In this document: positions 12,570-24,337 of the stretch, piece by piece | Position numbering within the stretch: the stretch's first letter is position 1 | Layout: each line of letters begins with the position of its first letter | NCBI RefSeq assembly: GCF_002017875.1 | Contig: NZ_MUFV01000001.1 | Span: forward strand, 744,001-808,000 | Direction of reading: 5' to 3' | Length of the DNA stretch: 64,000 nt | Source of the DNA: Deinococcus sp. LM3 | GTDB taxonomy: Bacteria; Deinococcota; Deinococci; Deinococcales; Deinococcaceae | Position numbers and translations under genes: made by a program | The notes under the pieces: generated by a model | What the model was told of the DNA's origin: nothing | Databases searched by the model: none | What the model saw: only the letters and a program-made list of their open reading frames with translations

Positions 12570-13319
12570 TCAGAACAGCGTGGGTTGCAGCGCTTCCTCG
12601 GGCACCTGGGGAAGCGCCTCGACTTTCACGTACTCCAGTCCGGCGGCCTGCGCGACCTTCAGGGCCGGAACCGTGATGTCCGGGGCGGCCAGGATGCCGC
12701 GCACGGGGCCGGGCACCTGTTCCCGCACGGCCTGCACGTACCGGGCCAGCTGATGCACCGCCTCGTGCCCGGCCTTGCCGCGCTTGAGTTCCACCACCAC
12801 GAACCGCCCCTGGCTGTCGCGGGCGTACAGGTCGATGCCGCCCACCCCGACCAGCAGCTCGCGGTCGAGGACACTCAGGCCCGGCTCGATCAGCTCGGGC
12901 GTGCGGGCCAGCGCGGCCTGCATCTGCGCCTCGCTGCCCTGAAGCAGGAACAGCGCCTCGTCCCCCAGTTGCAGCGCCGTGACCTGCGCGCAGGTGATCA
13001 CGCGCACCCGCACCACCTCGGCGGGACTGCGGCGTTCGGCGTGCAGGACCACGCAGCCGCCCTCCAGTTCGGCGCTCAGGTGGTCCGTGCGCGGCTGCCA
13101 GTTCACGGGTTTCACGCCGCGCGGCCCATGCACCTGCAACGAACCGTCGGGCTTGAGCAGCAGCAGGCGGTCCCCGGCCTCGGCCATGCTGGTCGCTCGC
13201 CCGGCATACAGCACCTCGACCTCACCCGCCAGATGCAGGGTCACGCGGGCATGCAGGTGCGCGCGCAGGAAGGTCAGCAGGGCTTCGGGTGTGGGGTGGG
13301 TCAGGGAGTCGATCAGCAT
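12570..13319 (-). CDS. nucS: Endonuclease NucS (EndoMS)
   Basis: This 249-residue DNA endonuclease family acts on mismatches or branched DNA in archaea, actinobacteria and Deinococcus. The N-terminal DNA-binding and dimerisation part runs to about residue 115. The C-terminal RecB-like nuclease domain carries GVGGIDLYARD, VVVELKRGK and HQLARYVQAV, with the expected acidic and Lys residues. The protein ends in LQPTLF, resembling the QxxLF-type sliding-clamp binding peptide known for NucS. The ATG at 13319 is the family start; a far longer open frame upstream is antisense to other genes and not real. Confidence 0.93.
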   Translation of the reverse strand: MLIDSLTHPTPEALLTFLRAHLHARVTLHLAGEVEVLYAGRATSMAEAGDRLLLLKPDGSLQVHGPRGVKPVNWQPRTDHLSAELEGGCVVLHAERRSPAEVVRVRVITCAQVTALQLGDEALFLLQGSEAQMQAALARTPELIEPGLSVLDRELLVGVGGIDLYARDSQGRFVVVELKRGKAGHEAVHQLARYVQAVREQVPGPVRGILAAPDITVPALKVAQAAGLEYVKVEALPQVPEEALQPTLF

Positions 13320-13547
13320 GGGCGGGTGCGCGGGGCAGCATAGCGCGCCCCGGTGGGCGGCCCGTCCCGCCGCCGCATGAGGCCTACATGGCAAACCGGT
13401 CAAGTTCATGTGAAGTCCCGCCGGTGATCCAGCTGGGGCGGCGCCGCATACACCTGAACAGAGCGTCACTGCAGTTCCGTGCACCGCCCCACCCGTCGCC
13501 CCGCCCGCACAGACCGCCGAAGCCCCCCTTTCCCCGGAGGAACCACC

Positions 13548-14384
13548 ATGAAAAAAGTTGCCCTGCTGACCCTGATCTCCACCGTCGCCCTCGCCTCCTG
13601 CAACATGAACCGCACGCCCGACGCCCCCACCGGCCAGCTCGCCTACGGCCTGAGCAACGACGGCAAACTCGTGACCTTCGGCCTGGGCAACCCCGACGCC
13701 AGCTACGTGAAGACGGACATCACGGGCCTGGGCACCGACACCCTGGTGGACCTGGACGTGCGTAACACCGACGGCAAACTGTACGGCGTGGCGACCAGCG
13801 GCAAGGTGTTCATGATCAGCACCGAGAACGGCGCGGCGACGGTGGACAGCACCATTGCGAACGCCACGGTGGTCGCCGTGGACTTCAACCCCGCCGCCAA
13901 CCGCCTGCGCGTGGCCGGCACGAATGCCAAGAACTTCCGCCACACGCTGATGGCTGACCCCGTGGCCGGCACGACCGGCACGACGGACGACGGCGCCTTC
14001 GTCAACCCCGACGGGACGATCAACGTCAACCTCGTGGCCGCCGCGTACACCAACTCGTTCGACAACAGCGCTACCAAGGCCATTGCGCCCGGCACCACGA
14101 CCACCCTGTACACGATCGACGGCAGCGCCGACACGCTGATCATGAACACCGTCGGCCCGCAGTTCAACACCCTGGTCACGATGGGCAAACTGAACGTGGA
14201 CGTCACGGCGGGCACGACCGGCTTCGACATCGCCGGGGCCAACAGCGCGTACCTGAGCAGCGTGTCGGGCAACGACACCAACCTGTACACCGTGAACCTG
14301 ACCAGCGGCGCCACCACTGCCCTGAGCGGCAAACTGACCGGCGTCGAGCTCAAGTCCCTCGCGCTTAAACTCGCCGCGCAGTAA
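13548..14384 (+). CDS. DUF4394-domain lipoprotein
   Basis: The first 17 of 278 residues form a signal peptide with the lipobox LASC (Cys18), so the mature protein should be lipid-anchored. The rest is one DUF4394 domain of the beta-propeller type (AYGLSNDGKLVTFGLGN, LDVRNTDGKLYGVATSG, VDFNPAANRLRVAG, AYTNSFDN). The function of this domain is unknown. The ATG at 13548 is preceded by GGAGG. A strong hairpin follows at 14406. It stands alone between nucS and the folate gene. Confidence 0.88.
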   Translation: MKKVALLTLISTVALASCNMNRTPDAPTGQLAYGLSNDGKLVTFGLGNPDASYVKTDITGLGTDTLVDLDVRNTDGKLYGVATSGKVFMISTENGAATVDSTIANATVVAVDFNPAANRLRVAGTNAKNFRHTLMADPVAGTTGTTDDGAFVNPDGTINVNLVAAAYTNSFDNSATKAIAPGTTTTLYTIDGSADTLIMNTVGPQFNTLVTMGKLNVDVTAGTTGFDIAGANSAYLSSVSGNDTNLYTVNLTSGATTALSGKLTGVELKSLALKLAAQ

Positions 14385-14405
14385 CCCCTCCGCGCGCCTG
14401 TTTCC

Positions 14406-14442
14406 GGTGAACGCCCCTGCCTGCGCGGTGGGGGCGTTCACC
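14406..14442 (+). terminator. Hairpin terminator after the DUF4394 gene
   Basis: A perfect 12-bp stem GGTGAACGCCCC / GGGGCGTTCACC with a 13-nt loop lies 21 nt after the stop codon. Only a short T-tract follows, so termination strength is uncertain. Confidence 0.7.
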
Positions 14443-14466
14443 GTTATGTGGCGTGGGCGGGGCACA

Positions 14467-15051
14467 ATGGCGGGCGTGACCCGACCCGACCCACCCGCCG
14501 ACCTGCCTGATAAGGCTGCCTGGAGGGCCTGGGCGCGGGCCGCACGCGCGGAGTTGCCGGACGTGTCGGCGGAACTGTGCGGCCACCTGCGGGCGCTGCT
14601 GCGTTCGCACGGCGTGCGGCGGGTGCTGGCGTACCGGGCGTTGCCGGGAGAGCCGGACGTGTCGGCCCTGCACGGCGAGTTCGAGTTGCTGACCCCCCGC
14701 GCCCGCTTCCGGCCGGTGCCGAGGTTGACGCTGCACGCGTGGGAGTCGGCGACGGAACTCAGCCGGTTCGGGGCGCTGCAACCGCCCGCAGACGCGCCGC
14801 AGGAGCCCCTGGACTCGGTGGACGCGATCCTGCTGCCCGCGCTGGCCTTCGACACGCGCGGCGTGCGCCTGGGCTACGGCGGGGGCTTCTACGACCGCCT
14901 GCTACCGGACTTCCGGGGGTTGACGGTGGGCGTGATTCAGGGCGCGCTGATCGTGCCGCGCCTGCCCACCGACCCGCACGACTGCCCGGTGGGGTGGCTG
15001 CTGAGCGAGGCGGGTGCGCGCGCGGTGACCGGACCGGTCAGTCCACCCTGA
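14467..15051 (+). CDS. 5-formyltetrahydrofolate cyclo-ligase
   Basis: This 194-residue enzyme converts 5-formyl-THF to methenyl-THF using ATP. The N-terminal Lys/Arg-rich helix region, the middle VDAILLPALAFDTRGVRLG and the signature GYGGGFYDRLLP (about residues 137-148) identify the family. The ATG at 14467 is chosen; the frame extends upstream into the terminator hairpin, and a GTG 4 codons later is also possible. The 3' end overlaps the convergent SDR gene by 14 bp. Confidence 0.92.
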   Translation: MAGVTRPDPPADLPDKAAWRAWARAARAELPDVSAELCGHLRALLRSHGVRRVLAYRALPGEPDVSALHGEFELLTPRARFRPVPRLTLHAWESATELSRFGALQPPADAPQEPLDSVDAILLPALAFDTRGVRLGYGGGFYDRLLPDFRGLTVGVIQGALIVPRLPTDPHDCPVGWLLSEAGARAVTGPVSPP

Positions 15052-15667
15052 GTTCTGGGGTGGGCTCGGCGGCGCGGTGCGCGGCGATGGCGCGGGCCAC
15101 CACGTCCGGCGTGACCGCGCCTTTCGGCACGCGGCCCACCTGCGCCCACAGCGCCGTGTCCACGGCAGGCGGCAGCACCAGCGTGATCCCCACCCCCCGG
15201 TGTTCCAGCCGGGCGATCTCGGCCGCGCGGGCCAGGGCGGCCTTGCTGGCCGCGTACTGACTGAAACCGCGCGCCGTGACCAGTTCCGGCCGCGCGCCGA
15301 TCAGGTACACGCGCCCACCCGCGTTCAGGCGGCCCAGCCCGTGCTTGAGCACCCACAGCGCCCCGAAGTAATTGGCGTTCCACACGGCGCGCACGTGACC
15401 GGGATCGGCGTCCTTGAGCGGTTCGGGCAGGGCCGCGCCCGCCGCGTACACCAGCGTATCCAGCGGCGGCACGCCCTCCAGCAGCGTGCGGACGTGACTC
15501 TCGTAGCCCACGTCGGCGGCGTGGTGGGCGGCGCCCAGTTCGGCCGCCAGGGCGGTCAGGGTCGCCTCGTTCCGCCCGCTGAGGGTCAGGGTGTCGCCCT
15601 GCGCGGCCAGGACGCGGGCCGTGGCCGCGCCGATCCCGCCGGTCGCTCCGATGATCAGGGTGTTCAT
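15038..15667 (-). CDS. Short-chain dehydrogenase/reductase
   Basis: This 209-residue Rossmann oxidoreductase has the cofactor loop GATGGIGAATA at the N-terminus, NAN-like VWNANYFGA and the catalytic YAASK (Tyr and Lys) at about residues 141-145. The start MNTLIIGATGG at 15667 is the family start. The arginine-rich GRN after beta-2 suggests NADP preference (inference). The 3' end overlaps the folate gene by 14 bp. The substrate is unknown. Confidence 0.9.
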   Translation of the reverse strand: MNTLIIGATGGIGAATARVLAAQGDTLTLSGRNEATLTALAAELGAAHHAADVGYESHVRTLLEGVPPLDTLVYAAGAALPEPLKDADPGHVRAVWNANYFGALWVLKHGLGRLNAGGRVYLIGARPELVTARGFSQYAASKAALARAAEIARLEHRGVGITLVLPPAVDTALWAQVGRVPKGAVTPDVVARAIAAHRAAEPTPELRVD

Positions 15668-15731
15668 GACGGCAGTGAACCTCAAACGCCCCGGCGCGTC
15701 GGTACGGGCGCGTACAGGTCGCCCGCTGTTC

Positions 15732-15866
15732 ATACGGACTCCGATTGAATGGGTTGCAAAGCCCGTTCAATCCGAGCGAAGCGAGTGGGAGAAAAACGGG
15801 TTCCGGACGTGGAGCTGGCAATCCGGTGAAGTCCCGGATTGTCGGCGAAACAAACGGAACCCGTAT
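15732..15866 (-). repeat. Dispersed intergenic repeat, copy 3 (short form, reverse orientation)
   Basis: A 135-bp copy in inverted orientation relative to copy 1. It starts ATACGGACTCCGATTGAATG and ends in CCCGTAT. Its last T is the first base of the TCA stop of the Nudix gene. Confidence 0.85.
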
Positions 15867-16498
15867 CAGTCGCAGTGCACGGCGCTGTGCGGGTCGCGAG
15901 CCAGCGCCACCACGCGCCGCACCTGCTCCGGCAGGTTGCGGGGCAGGCTCAGGGGCGGCAGGGCGTCTACGGCGAAGAACGCGCTGTCCAGCGTCTCCAG
16001 GTTCTCCGCGTGGGCCGCGCCCCCGGCGCCGGTCAGGTCGCACTGCACGAACAGCTTGTACACCGCCCACAGGTCCGGCGGGTGCGGATGCTGCGCCTTG
16101 TCCATCACGGCCAGCAGGCGCGCGGCGCGCACCGTGCGCCCGGTCTCCTCGAACACCTCGCGCACGGCGATCTGCGTGGGGCTCTCGCCGGGGTCGGCCC
16201 ACCCGCCGGGCAGGCTCCACGCGCCGTCGCTGCGCTCGCGGGTCAACAGGACCTCGCCGGCCGGGTTCAGCACGACCGCACGCACGTCCACTTTCGGTGT
16301 CAGGTACCCCTCCTCCACCCGCAGCAACCCGGCGACGGTGGCGGGCGTCTGCCCGGTCTGCTCGGCCAGCAGTTCGGCGGTCAGGTCCCGCAGGCGCGCG
16401 AAGCGGGTCAGGTCGAAGGGATCGCGGGAGTAGGTCAGGCCCTCCTGGGCGATGGCCTGGAGTTCCCGGAGCTGCGCGAGGGTCGGCATGCCCGCCAC
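15866..16498 (-). CDS. Nudix hydrolase with N-terminal Nudix-associated domain
   Basis: In this 210-residue protein, residues 1-65 form a helical Nudix_N-type extension. Residues 70-200 form the Nudix fold with the box GGWADPGESPTQIAVREVFE followed by ETG, containing the metal-binding REVFEE. Substrates are nucleoside diphosphates linked to another moiety, not identifiable here. It is the last gene of a coupled minus-strand cluster with the LigT-like protein and a hypothetical. The start is either ATG 16498 or ATG 16489. The stop is shared with the repeat. Confidence 0.9.
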   Translation of the reverse strand: MAGMPTLAQLRELQAIAQEGLTYSRDPFDLTRFARLRDLTAELLAEQTGQTPATVAGLLRVEEGYLTPKVDVRAVVLNPAGEVLLTRERSDGAWSLPGGWADPGESPTQIAVREVFEETGRTVRAARLLAVMDKAQHPHPPDLWAVYKLFVQCDLTGAGGAAHAENLETLDSAFFAVDALPPLSLPRNLPEQVRRVVALARDPHSAVHCD

Positions 16499-16499
16499 T

Positions 16500-17033
16500 C
16501 TACGGGTCGCGCGTGCCGCCCAGCGTCCAGCTCTGCACGGGTTGGTACGCGCCGCCGGGGCCGGGTTTGCGCATCCAGACGAGGTCCGTGGCGGTGAATG
16601 ACAGCGGGTGCGGGAAGGCCTGCCGCGCGGCGTCCAGCAGGGCGTCCATGCTCATGTCCCGCCGCCCCAGCGCCAGCGTCAGGTGCGGGGTCAGGTGCGG
16701 CCCCTCATACCCGAAGCGCCGGGTGGGCCGCAGGGCGCCGAGCAGGTCGAGGTGCAGCCGCACGGCACCGGGACTGCGGGCGGGCAGGTACAGGGCGCGG
16801 CCGTTCGGGAACACGCGCGGCGCGAGCAGTTCGACCGGGACGGGCGGGGTCGCCGCTGCCACCGCCGGAACCAGTTCCAGCCAGCCCAGGTCGTCGTCCA
16901 GGCCACTGCGGGCCTTGACGGTGAGGTGAGGGACGGCCGCCGCGTCGCGGATGCCCTGAGCCTGCCGGAAAGCCACGACGCGGGCCTCGATGTCCGGCGG
17001 GGGCCGCAGCGCCAGCAGGTGCGAGGGGCTCAC
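16500..17033 (-). CDS. 2'-5' RNA ligase / 2H phosphodiesterase family protein (LigT-like)
   Basis: This 177-residue protein carries the two HxT signatures of 2H phosphodiesterases, HLTVK (about 35) and HLTLA (about 118), in a duplicated fold. Such enzymes hydrolyse or form 2',5' or cyclic phosphodiester bonds in RNA or nucleotides. The start is GTG 17033, which overlaps the upstream gene's stop by 4 nt. The longer frame from 17165 encodes a low-complexity Arg/Pro segment antisense to the neighbour and is rejected. The Nudix gene follows almost directly. Confidence 0.8.
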   Translation of the reverse strand: MSPSHLLALRPPPDIEARVVAFRQAQGIRDAAAVPHLTVKARSGLDDDLGWLELVPAVAAATPPVPVELLAPRVFPNGRALYLPARSPGAVRLHLDLLGALRPTRRFGYEGPHLTPHLTLALGRRDMSMDALLDAARQAFPHPLSFTATDLVWMRKPGPGGAYQPVQSWTLGGTRDP

Positions 17034-17497
17034 GGGCCGGTTGGGATGATCGGGGCGGCTGGGTCGGTCAGGGCGTTCCGCATGATCAGGACGCGCAGCA
17101 CGTCCAGAATGCCCGCGTGGTTCTCGCGGCTGGTGCCGGAGTGCGCGCGGGTCGCCGCCCACCACGCGCGTTTGCGGTTCAGGAGGGTGGGGTCGGCCTG
17201 AGCGACCTTCCAGGCGTGCAGCGCATGCCGGGCGTTCAGGGTCAGGGGGCGCGTGGCCGCCTGTGCAGGCACGCCCCGGACGTACCCCTGCTCGGCCAGC
17301 GAGACGAACGTGGAGCGGGGACAGCCCTTGTTCAGGGTACTGGGCGTTCCCTCCACGAGACGCTGCGCGGCGGCCCAGGCCTCGCGGGGGGTCAGGCCCT
17401 GCCGTGCGCCGTCCAGTGCCCGGCCTGTCAGCTGTTCGTACACCGTGTCAGTCCGGGCGTTTTCACCCTCCGGAACGCCTTTTTTCCCGGTCGTCAT
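17030..17497 (-). CDS. Hypothetical protein, first gene of the LigT/Nudix cluster
   Basis: This 155-residue protein is soluble, with no signal or membrane segment. Recognisable segments are LTPREAWAAAQRL, STFVSLAEQGYVRGV and LNRKRAWWAATRAHSGTSRENHAG, suggesting an all-helical fold. I do not recognise the family with confidence. The ATG at 17497 is preceded by TACGCT at 5 nt, so transcription of the three-gene cluster probably starts at the ATG. Its stop overlaps the GTG of the LigT-like gene by 4 nt. Confidence 0.75.
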   Translation of the reverse strand: MTTGKKGVPEGENARTDTVYEQLTGRALDGARQGLTPREAWAAAQRLVEGTPSTLNKGCPRSTFVSLAEQGYVRGVPAQAATRPLTLNARHALHAWKVAQADPTLLNRKRAWWAATRAHSGTSRENHAGILDVLRVLIMRNALTDPAAPIIPTGP

Positions 17498-17556
17498 GCC
17501 CCAGCGTACACCCCACGGGCGTCCGGGCGGCCCGGACGCGCCGGGGGTGGGTCGGC

Positions 17557-17562
17557 TACAGT
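17557..17562 (+). promoter_or_regulatory. -10 box TACAGT of a probable leaderless gcvT promoter
   Basis: TACAGT ends 7 nt before GTG 17570. The short gap leaves no room for a glycine riboswitch in the leader. Confidence 0.5.
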
Positions 17563-17569
17563 TTCAGGT

Positions 17570-18640
<1,071 letters not shown>

Positions 18641-18723
18641 GCCGAACGCGGCATACCCCGCCTCCCGCGCACTGCGGCCCCCCCGCACACACCCCCCACC
18701 CCCGAAACCCGGAGAATACGACC

Positions 18724-19086
18724 ATGACGAACACCCCCACCGAACTGAAGTACGCCGCCTCGCACGAATGGCTCGCCGCTGACGGGACCGTCGGCATCAC
18801 CGACTTCGCGCAGGACCAGCTGGGCGACGTGGTGTACGTCGAACTGCCCGAAGTGGGCCGCGTCGTCACCGCCGGCGAGACCGTCGCCGTCGTCGAGAGC
18901 GTCAAGACCGCTTCTGACATCTACGCGCCCGCCAGCGGCACCATCGTCGCCGTGAACGACGAACTGACCGGCACGCCCGAACTCGTGAACAGCGGCCCCT
19001 ACGAGGGCGGCTGGCTGTTCAAACTCGACGTGACCATTGAGGGCGACCTGATGGACGCCGCCGCGTACGAAGCCGCGAACAACTGA
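18724..19086 (+). CDS. gcvH: Glycine cleavage system H protein (lipoyl carrier)
   Basis: This 120-residue protein carries lipoate on the Lys of VESVKTASD (about residue 62) and shuttles the intermediate between P, T and L proteins. EWLAADGTVGITDFAQDQLG and DVVYVELPEVG are typical. The start at 18724 lies 84 nt after gcvT, with GGAGA upstream. A GC-rich hairpin region and gcvP follow. Confidence 0.96.
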   Translation: MTNTPTELKYAASHEWLAADGTVGITDFAQDQLGDVVYVELPEVGRVVTAGETVAVVESVKTASDIYAPASGTIVAVNDELTGTPELVNSGPYEGGWLFKLDVTIEGDLMDAAAYEAANN

Positions 19087-19128
19087 CCCCCCAGCGGGCC
19101 GCGCGTTCCCGCAGCACCCCCTCCCCAG

Positions 19129-19151
19129 CCCTCCCCCCTGAAGGGGGAGGG
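19129..19151 (+). other. GC-rich hairpin between gcvH and gcvP
   Basis: The stem CCCTCCCCC / GGGGGAGGG with loop CTGAA lacks a T-tract. It may be a processing or attenuation site within the gcv transcript or a copy of a common GC-rich intergenic hairpin; a similar one is at 27015. Confidence 0.4.
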
Positions 19152-19264
19152 AGCCCAGAGAGGCTCACACGTCTGCCTCCCTCCGCCTGACCGGGGGGAG
19201 GTCGGGAAGGGGTGAGCCGCAGCGCCGCCATGCCCCCCCGACGCCCCACCCCCAGGAGTACTCC

Positions 19265-22117
<2,853 letters not shown>

Positions 22118-22141
22118 ACCCAGAGCGTCCGTGAATCAGAG

Positions 22142-22166
22142 AGCCTCCCTGACTGGGAGGCTTTCT
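22142..22166 (+). terminator. Intrinsic terminator after gcvP
   Basis: AGCCTCCC, loop TGACT, GGGAGGCT and TTTCT, 25 nt after the gcvP stop. Confidence 0.85.
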
Positions 22167-22228
22167 GCTGTGCCCCATTCTGTCCCGACTACTGTGGGGA
22201 CGCCAGCCCCGAGCCGTCGTGCGCGACG

Positions 22229-22426
22229 CACGCGCCCAACACTCAGGCCGACCTGATCGAGATGGGCTGGAACCGCGCGTACAGTCGCGAAACCGCCGCC
22301 TACCCTATCAGCATGCAAAAGCAGTGGAAATGTTGGCCCAACGATAATAGAGTAGACAACGGCGATAGGAATTTTGTGTGCAGCTGCCCACCATGGATGA
22401 TTGGGGGGGAGTTTAAGCGTACCTAG
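22229..22426 (+). pseudogene. Headless second copy of the gcvP 3' end
   Basis: This segment aligns codon for codon with 21923-22117, the last 64 codons of gcvP, and stays in frame for 65 codons to a TAG. Shared pieces include TQADLI, WNRAYSRETAAYP, QKQW and DRNFVCSCPP. One 6-nt in-frame deletion removes VY. The first 25 codons differ from gcvP at only 5 nucleotides. The later codons are much more AT-rich (AAT, AGA, GTA), and the final residues are unrelated. There is no start codon or promoter, so it is not a gene. It marks the junction of the low-GC island. Confidence 0.88.
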
Positions 22427-22464
22427 ATAATAGACACAAGATCCTACTACACTTTTTTACATGT

Positions 22465-22470
22465 TATGAT
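22465..22470 (+). promoter_or_regulatory. -10 box TATGAT of the island ATPase gene
   Basis: TATGAT ends 5 nt before the ATG at 22476, so the transcript would start at or next to the initiation codon. No convincing -35 box is present at 17 bp. Confidence 0.5.
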
Positions 22471-22475
22471 TTGGC

Positions 22476-24053
22476 ATGGCCAGCTTGATTAATATGGCGA
22501 TGTCAGGACTAGTTCGTAGAGCTGAGCAGTCCGAAGCCCAGCTATTAGTTGACACATTCGTCGATACCGGCATGATCGGAAGCATGCTTCTTTCTTACGA
22601 TCATCAAGTTATTTACGGCCGTCGAGGAACAGGAAAAACCCATGCGCTCACTTATCTTTCCAAAAGCGTTTCTAATAAAGAAAACCTATCTATATATATA
22701 GATTTACGCACCATAGGATCAAACGGTTCAATTTATAATGACGAAAGCCTGCCTATTAGCGAGCGGGTTTCTCGCCTACTCATTGATGTTAGCAATGAAA
22801 TACATGATAAGCTCCAAACTACTGTAATGAATCCGGGCCTATTAGATAGCAACGAGAAATTCACAATTGCCACCGGACATTTAAGTAGTTTTGCAGCTGC
22901 TTTAGATTCAACAAAGATAACAGGGGAAATTTCTTCAGAGACTGAAGCGGGAGACACCCGAAATAGGAATTCTTCGAGCGGATTAAAGATAGCGGCAGGG
23001 AAGGATCCTTTGATAGAATATTCGAATACTAATTCGAATACTAGTGAAGAAAAAACTTTAGAGAAAACCGCAAAAAAGGGTATGATGTATGCCAATGTGC
23101 ACTTTGGAGCAACCCATAAACCAATTAGCTCTCTACTGGAATTGCTAGATAAAAGACTGTATATCATTCTAGACGAATGGAGCGCGATTCCAGAAGAATT
23201 ACAACCTTATCTAGCTGACATGCTCAAGCGATCTTATATGACTGTTAGGCAGATTAGCGTAAAGATCGCCGCAATTGAGCAGAGATCTAATTTTCTATTA
23301 AACATATCGGGGAAAAATTATCTGGGCCTAGAACTAGGGGCGGATATTTCCGCTGATGTTAATCTCGACGATTTCATGGTTTTTGATAATGATGCCGCAA
23401 AAGCAGCAGGCTTTTTTAGCAATCTTTTCTACAAACACCTTAAAACCGAAAATCCTGAACTTAATATACTTAACTCAGCAGATTTCATCAGAAAGGCTTT
23501 CACGCAGTCAAATGCTTTCGATGAGCTAGTTAAGGCAGCAGAAGGGGTGCCTCGCGATGCAATAAATATTGCGATGATGGCAGCTCAAGCTGCCGACGGG
23601 GATCAAATTTCAATTCCTATAATTCGCAATGCAGCAAGAAGGTGGTATCAGCGAGACAAAGAGCAGACAATCTCAGCCAATAGCAAAGCCGAATCAATAC
23701 TGCGGCATATAATAGATGAGATAATAGGTCAAAGGAAAGCTCGCGCCTTTCTCGTTCCACAGTCTTCAGCAAAAACAAATCCTCTTTTGGCATTTTTATA
23801 CGATTCTCGCGTATTGCACATATTAAAACGAAGTTCGTCCGCAAAAGATCAGCCGGGAAAAAGGTTTACGGTATTCAAGATCGATTATGGCTGCTATGTA
23901 GAACTGCTAAATACTTCAAATGCGCCAAAAGGCTTATTTGACACAGGTGATGAGTCGGAATCATTTATTGAAGTACCTCAGGACGACTACAGGTCGATTA
24001 GAAGGGCAGTATTAAACATTGATGAATTTGAGAAGTTAGTTTTACGAGATTAA
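22476..24053 (+). CDS. Solitary P-loop ATPase, ORC/CDC6-like AAA family (inferred)
   Basis: This 525-residue protein has Walker A GRRGTGKTH at residues 48-56 and Walker B LYIILDEWSAIP at 228-239 (Asp233-Glu234), with AAIEQRSNF (about 265-273) in the sensor position. Between the Walker motifs lies a polar, Ser/Asn/Glu-rich stretch (about 150-205) that is probably a disordered insert or loop. The region after the ATPase core (about 330-525) is helical then mixed, with LRHIIDEIIGQRKARAF and a YDSRVLHILKR stretch compatible with a winged-helix domain. No signal or membrane segments are seen. Codon use is AT-rich, unlike all neighbours, so it was transferred. The family resembles ORC-CDC6-type ATPases seen in accessory regions; a role in defence or mobile-element biology is an inference. 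Confidence 0.75.
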   Translation: MASLINMAMSGLVRRAEQSEAQLLVDTFVDTGMIGSMLLSYDHQVIYGRRGTGKTHALTYLSKSVSNKENLSIYIDLRTIGSNGSIYNDESLPISERVSRLLIDVSNEIHDKLQTTVMNPGLLDSNEKFTIATGHLSSFAAALDSTKITGEISSETEAGDTRNRNSSSGLKIAAGKDPLIEYSNTNSNTSEEKTLEKTAKKGMMYANVHFGATHKPISSLLELLDKRLYIILDEWSAIPEELQPYLADMLKRSYMTVRQISVKIAAIEQRSNFLLNISGKNYLGLELGADISADVNLDDFMVFDNDAAKAAGFFSNLFYKHLKTENPELNILNSADFIRKAFTQSNAFDELVKAAEGVPRDAINIAMMAAQAADGDQISIPIIRNAARRWYQRDKEQTISANSKAESILRHIIDEIIGQRKARAFLVPQSSAKTNPLLAFLYDSRVLHILKRSSSAKDQPGKRFTVFKIDYGCYVELLNTSNAPKGLFDTGDESESFIEVPQDDYRSIRRAVLNIDEFEKLVLRD

Positions 24054-24337
24054 TTTTCAGTTAACAATCTCGCGATATAATATATTTGATAATTTTTTAA
24101 TAAATCTCACGCGAAAGCCACCCCAGCTCCTGAACATGCGCAGGGATTCCTTCTTGCAGACGACAGCGAAGAAACGAGGTTGCCGAAAACCCACTTTCGC
24201 AGGAGATCTAATGGTGTCAGTAGAACCTCTTGCCGAGCGCAGCGACTGCTCCCCCTGCGCCTCTGGGGTAGGGGGCTGGGGGGGTGGGGCAGCACGCCAC
24301 TCAGTCGGAACAGGCGCCTACTGATCTCAAGTGACCT

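Larger units (their letters stand above)
22300..24110 (+). other. Low-GC island holding a solitary P-loop ATPase gene
   Basis: Base composition drops sharply from about 22300 and returns to the GC-rich norm at about 24110, with A/T-ending codons throughout. The left edge lies inside the duplicated gcvP tail. No integrase, transposase, tRNA or terminal repeat is visible. The segment looks like recently acquired DNA carrying one gene. Confidence 0.8.

Noticed and set aside
12570..14855. A 761-codon minus-strand open frame ending in NucS
   Set aside because: Only the last 249 codons match NucS. The rest is antisense to the DUF4394 and folate genes and has shadow-frame composition.
17498..17569. 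Glycine riboswitch before gcvT
   Set aside because: The intergenic space is only 72 bp, with a -10 box 7 nt before the start and no tandem aptamer-like structure.
22118..24337. Island as a tRNA-targeted integrative element or composite transposon
   Set aside because: No tRNA gene, integrase, transposase or terminal repeats are visible; the only IS in the window is 18 kb away.
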